A DNA stretch of 64,000 nt. Origin: Vitrella brassicaformis. Lineage: Eukaryota; Sar; Vitrellaceae. The stretch spans positions 1 through 64,000 of the forward strand of contig CDMY01000294.1 in the NCBI GenBank assembly GCA_001179505.1. The letters are read 5' to 3'. A program made the position numbers and the translations under genes. Every line of letters starts with the position of its first letter. The first letter of the stretch is position 1. Shown in pieces: positions 22,501 through 35,244 of the stretch. The notes under the pieces are model-generated. The model was not told the DNA's origin and did not search any database. It saw nothing but the letters and a program-made list of their open reading frames with translations.

Positions 22501-24952
22501 GCTGACACAGATAGCAGATCGGTAGGTACAAGACAAAGAAAGCCACACACACACACATACAGTGTCACTTCTTTGCACCGTCCCTTGTGTGTGCAGCTCT
22601 TTCTCGCGCCGTTTCCCCACGCCCATCCGTCCACATCATCGCTGCCCCCGCGGCCCCGCCACAGCCGCCCATCGACGGCGCCATACGGACTCGACCACGA
22701 GGAGCAGCACAATGGGGCAGCCACGGTGACCATGGATCAGCGGTGCACGACACCACACGACCAACTGGAGCGTGTGACGTCGCCCCACACGTCGCCCGTG
22801 ACGGCCGCCTTCTTCGACTGCTCGGGCGAGGTGGTCTGCACGACGTCGCACGACGGGGCGGTCTTCCTCTGGACCACCACAGGCACACCCATCAAGATGC
22901 AGCCACCATCGCCACAGAAGGGCGGTGCGACCCTTCGCCCATCGTCTGTCCCATTGGCGGCACTCCCACCCCCTCCCCCTGAGGGCAGCAAGCCGCCCCC
23001 TGCCCCTCCCCGCCCATCCGCCCCACCTGCGCCGCCCCGCTGGAAGGTGACCACACGGCAGAATGTGGAGACCTGGAGCAGGCCAATCTCACCGGTAACC
23101 AAGGGCGGCCGGCGGGCGATGACTCCATTGGCCTCATACAAGATGCACCCCGGCCATCAGTCTGGCGGGCCCTCATCGCGCCAGGCAACACCAATGCGGC
23201 AGAAGAGGAGCAGTGGGACACCTGAGAGGGAGGGGGGCAGAGGGAGAGGGAGGGAGTTGGCGACGGCGAAGCGCGCGGTTGCGGTGCCGCAGCGGGAGCT
23301 GGACGAGGTGGCGGTGATGACGCAGAAGAGGCTCAAGGAGATAGAGGCCATCAAACAATTCACGGTCGTCGAGCCACCGCCACCGCCAACGGAGACTCAC
23401 GGCGAGCAGCAGCCCCACCAGCCCCACCAGCCCCCCCAGCAGCAGCAGCAGCAGCAGGAGGACAAGCAAGAGGCCAAGACCGAGACAGACAAGGACAAAA
23501 GGGCGGCAGAGAAAGATAAGGAGACACCAAAAGAGACCATTGTGCCTACCATGCAGCAGCCTGAGGCCCCCATCACCATCCCGCCCATGGACGGCAAGCC
23601 GATCATCCTGGAGCCACCCGCCCACACCCACACCGCCACGGGCAAGAAGAAGGCCATCGGTCGCTCGCCGTCCGAGCGCACCCTGCCAGTGTGGTATGGT
23701 GGGGCCAATGGGTGGACGGACGCCCGGCCGTCGCGTGAGGTGCTGAGCAAGCGCATGGAGGAGATCTCTCGTTTGCCGCCCCAAGCCATGAGCCGCAGGC
23801 AGCGGCTGATAGATGAGGTCGGTAGCCCGGTGGGAGATGGAGGGGAGGGCATGGTGAGTGTGTGTATCGCTGGTGTGGTGGCTGCGGTGCGATGTGTGCG
23901 CAGGATAACCAGGCACCGATCAAGATAGGGCATGAGGACGATCCCGTGAGGGGCGGGCGGTCCAAAACTCCACCGTAGACATGAACACACACACACACGC
24001 ACACACAAGAAAACGCCAAAGCATGCCGGCGTGGGTAGATTCGTGTGTCTGTGTGTGCTCTATGGTGTAGGCGTCGCGTGTTTTGGGACGATGCCAAGCA
24101 GAACCACGACGCGAATCGCCAGGCGTCGCGGCTCTTCAGGCAGAGGTAAGCAGACCCCAAACCCAAACCATCCACACACTCACTCTCAGCATGCCATGCA
24201 CCACATCCATCCATCCATCCATCCATCAGGTCATACGGTGATACGACACGTGACCTCTTCCACCCCAATGGGTATTCGTCGGCTCCCGTCGTCCTCGGCA
24301 CCGCTGTCACCGATGCCAAGGCTAGTGAACATCCCTTTGTCGTGCGGTCGGGCGAGAAGGACGGCTGCTACCATATCGACGCCAAACTGCCCGGTAGGCA
24401 CTCAATGCAACGGACCAACGTAGTCTTTGCTAGAGACACAAGTGGAGTGCCTACGTGTGTGTTTTGCAGGCGGCATGTTGACGACGGCCATATCGAACCC
24501 TCGGACGAAATGTCTGGAAGTGACGGGACAAATCATAAAACCATCAAGTACAGAGAGACGCACTCATCCAGATGGCGCACAGCGCCCCACACTGGGACGG
24601 CCCACCTCTGTACGTCTCTCTCTGTCTGTCTGTTTGTTATGCAGCCCCCGGTGTGCAGCCGCGGCAGCAGCAGGCGCCCTCGATCCACGCCACCTCGATC
24701 CCCATCCCCGCCGCCTACGACTCGTGCCACCCACACATCGCCATCCACACAGACCCCTTCAACGGCCACTGCGTCGCCCGCATCCCACGCAAGATCGTCA
24801 GGACGCCCTCGCCGCTTCCAGATGACCCCGTCACCAGCAACAACAACAACAGCAATGATAGGCCGGGAGGGGTGGGTGTGGACACGCAGGTGGAGGAGTA
24901 CACCTTTGGGCATTACGAGCCGCCCAGGGGGGCGGTGATTGGGGAGAACTGA
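19541..24952 (+). CDS. large EML-like WD40 repeat protein with disordered tail
   Basis: Probable cytoskeleton- or cilium-associated scaffold. Exon 1 is just MAQ (19541), spliced to AGRTLTLTHALGFSK and on to SAVAFVNDSTLVYSLGSVCV. WD40 blocks carry motifs typical of the EML family: FFRGHSEAVTCLAYCPSAHV, LLTVTDDREHTLSVWQ, and FVTFGTSHLKFWTL. A late blade reads AAFFDCSGEVVCTTSHDGAV. The following ~300 residues are Pro/Gln/Glu/Lys-rich and disordered, with RELDEVAVMTQKRLKEIEAI as a possible coiled coil. At about 23946 a GTGAGG donor joins HEDDP to ASRVFWDDAKQNHDANRQA, giving a conserved-looking C-terminal region that stops at 24950-24952. If that splice is not used, the protein ends at TAG 23976-23978 and the last 900 bases are a separate gene. 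Confidence 0.78.
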
Positions 24953-25858
24953 CGGACGGACGATATGACACACACACACACACACACACGGAGAGAGAGA
25001 GAGAGAGAGGCGGGTGGCTGGGTTGGATTTTTCCTTCCGCGGCGGCTGACTGAGTGAGAGTGAGTGGTGCATTGCAGCGGGCGTGAGCATGAGCGTGTGG
25101 GTGTGGGTGTGGGTGTGTGGGCGACAGACCACTAGTTAAGGTTTGACTGACTGACTGAGTGGTGGGTGCTGGTGCATGCCATTCATCACACGACTGGAGA
25201 GAGACAGACGATTCAAGCTTCTAACGGATTCGGTGCGCGCACACTATCAGCAATACATCATTCCCAGTGCCTCAACAACGAAAAAAACCCTCCTCCATAT
25301 ATCCATTTCACCACTGGCTCTCTCGAACCATCGTCACTTTCCGCAGACAGAGCGGCTCAGCACAATAGCAGACAGAAGTTCGTGTCGCTCGTCCACGTGC
25401 GGCGTGCATGTCTGGCTGATGTAGAGTGGAAGGTCGGTCTGTCACGCGCACTTATCCTCTCAACACCAAGAACATATGCAGACAGACAGTTGCACCGTCT
25501 TCAAAATGCCATCCATCCAAAAAGAGGACATGGACCCCATATTATGATACAAACACGCAGACGATGGCATGCACACATCGATGAACACCGAGTTGACTCA
25601 CATGCAGGGAGGAGCAGAGACATGCAGACACATGATGACACATGATGACACACAAACAGAAACAAACACACCATCCTGCCCTGACACATTCTGTCGCTCT
25701 GCGCACACCAATCCCTCGGAGATAGTGGCTGCATAGTCGAGCGCCGGCCTCACTCCAGTAGCCAATTGAATGCACCAGTAGCGAAAAAAGCACTGACCAA
25801 AAGCGTTTGCTGTCAGCTGAGAAAAGGTCAAAAACGAGTCGGTGACGCGAGCATTGAG
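24953..25858. other. convergent 3' spacer
   Basis: This lies between the stops of the WD40 gene (+) and the ATPase gene (-). It has CA and GA runs and no credible gene. The 16-base element at 25822-25837 is recorded separately. Confidence 0.5.
25822..25837 (-). promoter_or_regulatory. shared 16-base 3'-flank element
   Basis: Reads TCGTTTTTGACCTTTT on the minus strand, starting 22 bases after the stop of the NO VEIN-like gene. An exact copy follows the stop of the second asparaginyl-tRNA synthetase (32823-32838). It may be a 3'-end processing or mRNA stability signal. Confidence 0.35.
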
Positions 25859-28800
25859 TCAGTTTGGAATTGTGGTCTCGACAAACTCACAGTCGACGCC
25901 CCTGCAAGCAGACACAGCCCATAGGTTGATGCATGTAGCACGTGGTGGATGGGTGCAGCTTGCTCACTCGCAGATGTCGGCTATGTGGTGGTAGAGGTCC
26001 GTGATGAGTGGGCTGCACTGAGGGCTGCCGTTCAGGTCCTTGATCACCAGAAGCCTGCGCAGACACACATGCATACGATACATCCATCCATCCATCCATT
26101 TTCGTTTGTCTGACCAGTAGTCGTAAGCTGCCTCCTGGCTGCTGAGCTTCGACAGCACAAACTCATTCCTGCAGTAACACACACACACATGTGGTTGCTG
26201 TTCTGGTCAATCGTCTGCTCACGCACCGCGAGAGCCGAAACTTGTAGCTGGCCTGTGTTGTGGTCTTGATTTCTATGAAGGTCACTTTGGCGCCCAACGG
26301 CAGGGACGGTCGGGGCAGAGTGGCCCCCTGTCGCAGCCACGGCTTGGTCACATCCAATTGACCCAAGAACTCCTCAACGGCTGCCCTGGTGTGGTCTGTC
26401 CATCCTCCAGCAGGCAAATCGAGCAGCATCATATCCTGATAGACAATTGACTTGTCCATTCATTCATTCATTCATTCTTGTGTGTCTGCGTGAGTGTGCA
26501 TTACGAAAGGGAGGTATCGCTCCTTCTTGGCGTTCAAGAAGAACACGCAGGACATCTTCATGCCACCACCCTCTGCAGCAGCAGCAGCAGCGGGCAACAA
26601 CGTTAATACTATGAATGTGCCGCGCTCCTCCTCACCTTCGGTGAGCGTGGCGACGTACACATCATTGCCGATGGAATTGTCGCCCGAACGATACCCCAGG
26701 CTCGAGAGGACCTTCGGAAGGAATATTTCAAACGCCATAAGCTCACCATCCCTGTGCACAGACACAAATGCGAGCTTTCCATTGCATTCACACGTTTAGC
26801 AAGCCTACCGTCCAATCTGTCGCAGCACGGCGTCGCTGGGTACTCGATGGGTCACTGTCACATACTCTTGGGCACTCAACACCACTCTGTTGGCAGACAA
26901 ACAGACAGCCAATAACACCAGCTTGATGAACCACAGGTAAGGCCGCTTACCTCGTCTGTCGTCGGCCGAGCTCGTCCTCAGTCAGAGTGAGGCCCCCTTG
27001 AGCCGTGCGACGTCTCACACCAGCTCTGCAGACAGTAAGAGACGTTTCTCACACCCGCCTTTTTCATTCATGGTTCCTTACCGCATTGTGGGCTGCTCGA
27101 CTCGTGCTGGCTCATCATCAGAGCTCCCGTCATCACACGCAGCCGTCGACAATACCAACGCAGAGCCGCCCATGGGAATGCGGCGTGCCTTCAGCATCAT
27201 TCTAAGGGCGTCGTCGGACGCCAGGCCGACCAGCAACCTGCACAAAGACAGAAACACACAAAGATAAAACAAGTCACCCACAAATGAAGAAAGCTCTTGT
27301 GTAAGCCGCTAACCATTCTTTGATGGCTTCGAAAGGCTCTTTGGTGGCTTCGAAGAGCTGCTCGGCGATATGATACGTTGTTTCTGTGGTCGGGTCGACA
27401 TACAGGGTCAGTGTGGCGTCTCGGAGAGGTCCTTGAGGCCCCTTGGACGAGCGCCCAGGGGCCACAGAGGGGGGCGTCAGCAGAGCTGCAGGATTGGACT
27501 CGAAGCTCTGCTGCCGCCCAGATACACACATACTGAAATGCACCTGCAGAAAGAAAGCAATTTAGGCGCTGGGCTGCGGATCGGCCTCCGGCTGACCTTG
27601 AGGGAGTCAACGTGAACCTGAAATAGTCCACAAAGCAGTAAGTCAATGGATCGACAAGCACACTCTCATGCCAAGGTGACTGACCTCTCGTATGTCGCCT
27701 TTTGCAAGCAGCAGCAGGGGATGGTTCGCGTCCTCCTTCTCTATCCTGGCCATCTCTTTCGGGTATTGGTGCTTGCACACGTGCAGAAGGGCTTCTCCAA
27801 AGAATGGGCTGAGACGCTTGGCGGCTTGTGGGACCTCATCTCCGATAGAGTACGTGATCTCAGCGCTGTAGCAAACAAGGAGCAGGGCGCCATCAGTGGC
27901 TGCTGAGGTAGTACACGTCGTCCTTACAACTTGGATAGTCGTCTCACTCCCAGGTGGGTCTCAAGGAAGTCTTGCATCATCGGGTATGGCGCGTACGCGA
28001 TCGGCATGTCCGCTGCAGACGAGCCCACGGGCAACCTGCCACAGCAGAATTATGACAAAGGCAAAATGCAGTGGCTCGGCGCGCATTCACCGACCCTACT
28101 CAACGTCGTGTGAGAGGCTCTCTGACTACCCGTCTGTGTGTGTGTCGTGGATGAATATTTGTTCCGGCGGGAAGAAGCGCCTCTGGTTGGAGTCCCAGAC
28201 AGAGAGCTGCCGCAAGCTGAGCTGGTGGGCCCTCTGCTGAAGTGTATCAATGGCTGTGACAATGAAGTCCTGCACACGTGACAGAGAGAGTGCTCCCTTG
28301 CTCTTTTAGATCGAATAGATCTGCGAGTGATGTACCTCGACGCTCTTCTTGGCGTTGCCGCTGGTCAGGTTCGGACACTGTTTCCGCCACCTGCAGCACC
28401 GGGGGAAAGACCAAGACGGTGTCTGGTGTGTGGCCCCTGATTCATTTCTGCTCACAGGAGTTCATAGTGGGAAGCCTCTGGCTCTCGAGGGACCAACTGG
28501 GCACAAGAGCAAAAGAGAATGCCATGAATTGACGTATTGACGTTTGTTTTGCAGTCTACTTGTTTCAGGAATGGCTTGAGCAGCTCTCGGAACTCAGGAT
28601 CGATGCAGTCAGAGAGAACGCGGACCACACTCTCCTCACCCACGAAGAACCCAGTGGGATCACGCCACACAAGCGTCTCGGGCGACAGGCTGACAACGAG
28701 ACGCAGTGACGCACAGCGATAGCCGTGTTGTGCTGTGCTGTGCGTTGTGGCGGCAGACCTCATCCATGTGGCATATGTCGAGCCTTTCCAGGGCATCGCA

Positions 28801-31800
28801 AACAGGTTGAGCCCCTCATCCTGCATCGCCTTTCTCATCAGCGTCCGCCCGCTCAAGTACCGCCCGCTGGCTGCGGCCATGCCCATCGTCATCTCCTCAT
28901 CCATCAAGTTGCTCATCAACGAGTACACCTCACTCAGCTGACGCATGACGTCTTTGGTCACTTGTGTCCGCTGAAGTGTCGGTGCCAGCTGCTTGAAGCG
29001 GATCAGGATGGGCTCGACAGCGACAGTGAGGTGCACTCCCAAACAGCTGAGGACTCCAGCGATGGGATCTGTATTGCCGCCGATGCTGAGAGGCGAATGA
29101 GGAAAGAGGCCTTCACCGCCGAGGACGCCATCATGGAGCTTGGGAAGGCTCAACAGAGGGGGGAGGTCGATGTCGACAAACCAAACCTGGAGGCAGACAC
29201 AAGAAGGTGGGCACATAAGCGGATGATAGGAAGGGCATTCATTCATTTGTGTGCTCTGACCTCGTTAGGTCGACAGACACAGGTGGAGCCGTCATGGAGA
29301 ACGGCCGGCAACCAGCGGGATGTCATGATAGGCTCCGCAAACGGAGCGAAGCGGCCAAAGGACGCGAAGTGGCCTCCACTGGAAGGTTGACGCCAGGACA
29401 TCACGAGCATGTCCCGTATATGTCCCGTTCGTGTGCGTGTGTGTGTCTTACTAGAGCCGATGATGGGCGAGGACCTGGAGGAAGCACCGCACCCTCTCTA
29501 CCTCCTTCGCGCCAACGACAGCTGGCTCTGGCCCCATCCAGCTCAGCGCCCCATCCACAGGTGGACACACCCGAATGGTCAATGGGTGGATTTTGCGGAC
29601 GAAACACGTCAGCTCCTCGTCGTAGTCGCTGCTGAGGATGAAGAGCCCCTTCTTGTCACTAGGTAGGGGAAAGACGGTCTCGAGCGAAGTGTTAAGAGAG
29701 AGACATATGGGCCCCGAGCGACTTGGTGAGACGATCTTCTTGTCGGGCTGCGCGATTGACGCATCGTGGACGAGAACGGGAAGAGATGGGAAGCGGTCTT
29801 TTGGCAGGTTGCTGGCAAGGAACTCAGTGACAGCCATAAGCGATCTGTAGAAGGACGGCGTGACGAGCTGTGCATAATATGGGCTTTGGGCTTTCATCTT
29901 TGCTCGCTCACTTGATGGCGTTCTGGTCTGTGGGTGACCTGAGAGCGTCTGCCTCGCAGGCATCCACCAACCACCTGCAAAGGAATACAAGTGCATCACG
30001 TATACCTGAAGATATTGGAATGTACTTTGCGTAGTTGTCCAGATTCATCTCTTGGACACCTGCATGACACGGAAACGTCCTCATATGCACACGTACATCT
30101 CGAAGGCTTGCAGGTCCTCACCCAGATGCTTGATGAGCCACTGACGCGACTTGTAGGTGAGCCGCTTCGCCACCTCCTCGCACACGAAGTAGCACGACAC
30201 CTGCATCAGCCAGCGATTTCCACGTCATCCAGCACATGGATTAGGAGGAGTGAAAGCTGCCCTCACCGTCTCGGCAATACGTTTGTCTTCAATCTGGGTG
30301 AATTGATGGGAGAAACAGACACGCTTGCGGCCAGGGCGAGCCTCGTACGGAACGCAGAAGCCTGCAGCAGCCAGGAAACCATACTCGAGACCGACCAATT
30401 GTCACCTCATCTGTGTTGTCCACTGGCTCACCGACGGACGTCTTGATGGTTGGCATATCTTCGAGAAAACGCATCGCCCCCGCTCCCACAAGATCCTCCA
30501 GATAGATGTACACTTGCGCGATCTCATCGTCAGAGAGGCCCTCGAGTGACGATATGCCCCGCCCGCCCGTGGCGCCCCACCCCTTGGCGTCGAACAGCAG
30601 TTGCAGTGGCACTTTGACCACACCAAGGGCCTCAAGCAGCTCCGGCTCAAGCGTGAAGCCAGGGTGTACAAGCTGAACGTGTCTGATGGCGCGGAAGAGG
30701 GCTGCCTTGGACGGCATGGACGGCAGCGGCAGCGTGTGCAGAGCGGACGGCATGGAAGGGGGCAGAGGGGACGTGTGTGATGGGAGGATGGGAAGTGACT
30801 TGGCACCATTCATGATCTCTTTGGCATAAACGAGGAACTCCTCCTGGACATCCTTGCTCGAGAACGGCAGCCACATCAGTACCAACTTCAAGTCGTCCTC
30901 AGACCTGACAAAAGAGGCAAACAGGTGGATGCGTCCGTGCGCTGATTTGTTGCGTCTTACTCGGCTCCTACTTGATGTTGTTGACGCAGTGTTCGAAGAA
31001 CTTGAGGCACAGCTCGGGGACCTTCTCCAGCACGAAGCGATTGAAGGCGTCGGTGAAGTCCAAACTCTCCCGACTACACGACACGACACGCAGATGGCCA
31101 CGGTGCAATGTCGCTCCACTCTGCCTGTGCTCTCCTCTCACCTTGCAGTGGCGACGAAGTCTCTTGAGTTGATGATGAAAGGCAATCCACTCTGCTGAGT
31201 TGTCGGCAGGCCCACGAAGACGGTCGGCAGCCGTCGGTCCGACTTGGCATCTGGCCTCGATGAAAAGGCAAGGGCGATGGTCGTCTTGTCCACTTTGCTC
31301 GTGCTGCGCTGTGCGGCATCCTACATTAAGGGAGACCACATGCGAGCAAGGCAGCACTGCACGACGATTTTCCTTAGTGCTGCTGACCTCCGGGACGTTG
31401 TACGTGCCCTGGTGGATGAAGAATGATTCGTGCACGCCGCCAGTGCCTGTCAGCTCCCGCACGATGCCGAATTGCTGCAAGACAAGCGGGACAATGCAGA
31501 AATAGAGGTCTGAACGTGTTTCGTTGCCCTTACGTGGTGCGACTCGACGCACTCGAGCTTCCTGCTGGCCGTCAACGCCCCCCCAATCTTCTCGACGACC
31601 TGGACCTCGATACACTTGAGCTTGTCCAGAAACAAGAGGATGCGGGGCGAGATGGACAGGAGGTCGTCCTTGACTCTCTGGGGGTCGACTGAGAGCGGCA
31701 GACGGAGGACCGTCTCGTTGGGCTTGTCCCCCACCCAAAAGGCGAAACGAATGACCGATGGATGTGGGCACTCAATCCACCTGGGGGAAGGGAAGAAGGA

Positions 31801-32279
31801 TGATGATGGTTCTTGGTCCGCCTGTCTTGTCACCCTGCTTACTGGGGTATGACGAAGGTCTCCTTCGAGAGGGAGAACCGGAATCCACCGCTGAAGATCT
31901 CCGGAGCGTCAGCGGCTCGAAACACTGACTTGAAACCTGCACTCATCAGTCAGGTAGATGTTTGCATTTCCGCGACTGTTGCGCCGTTGCATCAGCGTAC
32001 CGATTCCCTTCTCGCCTATAGTGCCCTCTTCGCTTCTGTATGCCTTCTTGGTAGACAAGTTGACGTCGCAGAGCGACTGGACGTTGGCCTCGGTCATGCC
32101 TTTTTCGTTGTTGTAGACCAGCAGGGAGGGGTCGGAAGGGTCGGTGTTGAGGTAGAAGATGAGCGTGGGCACACATGATGCGTCATAAGCATTGTCCTCG
32201 GCGTTCTGGATGAGCTCGATGGCGAAGCGGCCCGTAGATGAGTAGAGCTGCTCTGAGAGAAGCTGCACACAGACACAGA

Positions 32280-32310
<31 letters not shown>

Positions 32311-32577
32311 GCCGTGCATTCAATGGATGTGCCTCACTTAGTGTATGTGCAGTTGACTACGTCAAGGCCCGCTGCAGCATGGGGTTCATGAGTGCCTCTT
32401 TCTCCTTGCGGACTTTCTCCAAGATGGCACGCTTCGCGCCATTGTTGTCACCCTGACCGATGCTCGAAACACCAGACCTGTGGGTAGAAGCAGAAAGCAC
32501 AACAACAACGGACATCGTGGATGAAGAAAGATGTGTGCGCGTGTGTGTCGTCCTTACGGGCTGCTCACAGACGACAT
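25859..32577 (-). CDS. NO VEIN/sacsin-type GHKL ATPase-domain protein
   Basis: A gene of about 6.7 kb and 25 or more exons. The start at 32577 gives MSSVSSP and then a helical stretch, RAILEKVRKEKEALMNPMLQ. The ATPase domain follows: LLSEQLYSSTGRFAIELIQN then AEDNAYD (N box), LLVYNNEKGMTEANVQSLCD (G1 region), and GEKGIGFKSVFRAADAPEIF across a splice (G2 box). This order and wording closely match the N-terminal domain of plant NO VEIN proteins. The remaining ~1,500 residues have no recognised domain and end CEFVETTIPN at the TGA (25861-25859). In plants NO VEIN acts in cell specification; in an alveolate or related alga the role is unknown, but a chaperone-like ATPase function is the natural guess. 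The N box Asn and both Gly-rich boxes look intact. Confidence 0.82.
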
Positions 32578-32822
32578 GCTCCCTAGATCTGGCAACACAG
32601 GCAGCACTTCGATGCGAACGAGAGTGGCAGGAATAAAGGTTACAACAAGCAGGAATAGGAATAAGTCAGCGATCTACTGGCTGTCTCTAGCGCAATTCAC
32701 CCATGACTCATGCAGTCTCGTCTGTGGCTGTACAATTCAATTCGCTTTGCGAGGGAACAGACACAACCAGGCACTTGTCTGTCGCTTCATTTGCACACCG
32801 ATAGCATAGCACTGCACTCATC

Positions 32823-32838
32823 AAAAGGTCAAAAACGA
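32823..32838 (-). promoter_or_regulatory. shared 16-base 3'-flank element, second copy
   Basis: Exact copy of the element at 25822-25837, starting 34 bases after the stop of the second asparaginyl-tRNA synthetase gene and on the same strand relative to the gene. Confidence 0.35.
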
Positions 32839-32871
32839 CCTGTATGTGTGCACATCTGACTGTCCGCCTGG

Positions 32872-35244
32872 TCACATCTCGGCGTGTCCTGGATGCCTTG
32901 GAAAGGGGATGACGTCTCGTATGTTGTCGACCCCTGTCACGAGCATGAGCAGCCTCTCGAAGCCCAGCCCAAAGCCGCTGTGCGGAATGCTGCCGTAGCG
33001 ACGCAAATCCCGGTACCTGAGTGACAAGGTGGTGCAGACAAGACGAGATGTAGTAACGATGGAAGGAGGGAGTGAGTATGTGTGCGTCGGTGGCGTACCA
33101 CCAGTAGGTGTCCTTGTCAAGGCCGCACTCCTCTAACCTCCTGCAAGACACCAAACAACAGAGACGGCGGACTCTTGAGCCAGTCAGGCTCATGTGGTCC
33201 ATCAATGTGTACCTGTCCAGAACGTCGAGTCGTTCCTCCCTCTGCGATCCGCCGATGACCTCTCCGATTTTGGGCAGGAGTACGTCCATGGCGGCGACCG
33301 TCCGGTCGTCGTCATTCAGACGCATGTAAAACGCCTTGATCTCCTTGGGATAATTGTACACGGTGACGGGCTTGCCGAAGACCTTCTCAGTGAGGTGCCT
33401 TTCGTGCTCCGTGCCGAGGTCGATGCCCCAGTCGGGCGACACGTCGAATGAGACACTCCCAGATGACACCTGAGAGGGCAGGGGAGAGTGTGGGTGCATC
33501 TGCATGTGTGTGGTGTGTGGTGGGTGTTGTGGCTCTACCCTACCTCCTTCTGCAAGAGGTCGATGGCTTCCGTGTATGAGACCCGCCTGTAGCCGCCTTC
33601 CACCTGCACCAGATGGAAGGAAGCCACAGATGGGTGGACACAACACACTTCAGTGTCAGTGTGTGCCGTTGTTTTCATCTGCATGCTTACGAGCTGTTCC
33701 AGCCTTTCGAGCAGCGACTTATCCACCCTGCAGACAACACACCGACAAGCCAATCGAGGCGAGAGATTCCTCAGTCGCGTTAGTGTGCGTGTGTGCTGAC
33801 CACTGATTGAAGAACTCCAGGTCATTCCCGCAGTGCTCCAGCGCCCACCGCACACAGTAGGCCAGATACTCCTCGGCACACGTCATCGTATCCGACAGCT
33901 CCGCAAAGGCCATCTCCGGCTCGATCATCCAAAACTCGGCCAAATGCCGAGCGGTCTGACACCCCACACCCATGCGCAAAGACAGACAGACACACACGTC
34001 CACCCACCCATCCCTCAGCACGTGCGGCTCCCTTTGTTCGCTGACATTGGAGTTTTCCGCCCGGAATGTTGGCCCGAATGTGTAGCAGTCGCCGACGGCA
34101 CAGCAGTAGTTCTCGACAGCCAGCTGGCCTGACACCGTCAGGTAGGCCGCCTTTTGGAAGAAGTCCTTCGAGTAGTCAACCGATCCGTTCTTGGTCAAAG
34201 GGAGGGAACGGTCACGGGAGAGGTCTCCCGGCAAGAGAGTTGTCACCTGCACCCATGCATCCGCAGACAGACGCAGTGGCGCATGAAGTGCGAGTTTGGT
34301 GCATGGGTCTGACCGACCTGGAACATCTCTCCTGCCCCCTCGCAATCAGAGCAGGTGATGATGGGCGTGTGGATGTACAGAAAACCACGTGACTGAAAGG
34401 AAAGGCCAACACTCACATGATCACACAACACACCCAGCATTTCAGCCAGCCCATGGCAACCAGCTCAGCTCACCTGGAAGAAGTTGTGTGTGGCCTCCGC
34501 CATGGCCGAGCGGACCCTCGTGACGGCCCCCATCAGGTTGGTCCGCGGCCTCAAGTGGCTGATGGTCCGTAGGTACTCGCGAGAGTGCCTTTTCTTGGCC
34601 AGGGGGTAGTCCTTTCCCTCAGTGGACGAGTAAATCGTGATGCTTGTTGCCTGCAGCTCCACCTTCTGCTCACGGCCCTTGGACGCCACCAGCTCTCCTT
34701 CGAAGCGGAGAGCGCTGCCCGTGCCGCACTTGACCAGCCTGTCGAAGCCGTCGACCGACCCATCCACCACCACTTGCAGCCCTTTCAGAGTGGAGCCGTC
34801 ATTCAGCTCCACAAAGGCGAACTTGCCCCCGCCAGCCTCACGGATAGTCCGCGACCAGCCGGCCACAGCGACGGTGCTGCCGATCTCCTTCTCGCCTCCA
34901 TCAGGCGACAGCAGGATGCTCGCAAGCCGCCGCCGACCGCCAAAACTTGACGCCGCAACTTGACGGGTGGGGAGGGAGGGTGAGGGAGCTGGAGGCGGAG
35001 AGGAGCTGACAGCTGACGACTCATCGCCGTTGATGCTGTGTGTCTGCACAGCTGCCGCTGCTTTAGCTGGCGGCTCTGCGACGGCTGCCACAGGGGTGCC
35101 TTGTGATGAGTCATCGAGCTGCCTTCGCGTGGCTGTCGGCCGCCTCGGGTGGATGCGGCTGATCCGCGGTCGTGACAGGAAAAGTGGGAGAGGGGATGAG
35201 GCGACGGACAGCAGGGGAAAGAGAAACGATGACGACAGATGCAT
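32872..35244 (-). CDS. asparaginyl-tRNA synthetase, probably plastid-targeted
   Basis: Second asparaginyl-tRNA synthetase, about 9 exons, without the GST-like domain. The start at 35244 gives a hydrophobic signal-like segment ([20 protein letters not shown]) followed by a basic Ser/Pro/Arg stretch ([18 protein letters not shown]), the two-part leader expected for a complex plastid. An in-frame ATG at 35283 would bury that segment. The OB-fold region has [20 protein letters not shown]. Class II motif 2 is [10 protein letters not shown], followed by [13 protein letters not shown]. Motif 3 is GFGLGFERL, and the C-terminus is PGHAEM. The exon at about 33210-33395 is nearly identical in DNA sequence to the matching exon of the other synthetase at 4215-4400. 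It is divergent from the Tyr/His-rich gene. Confidence 0.9.
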
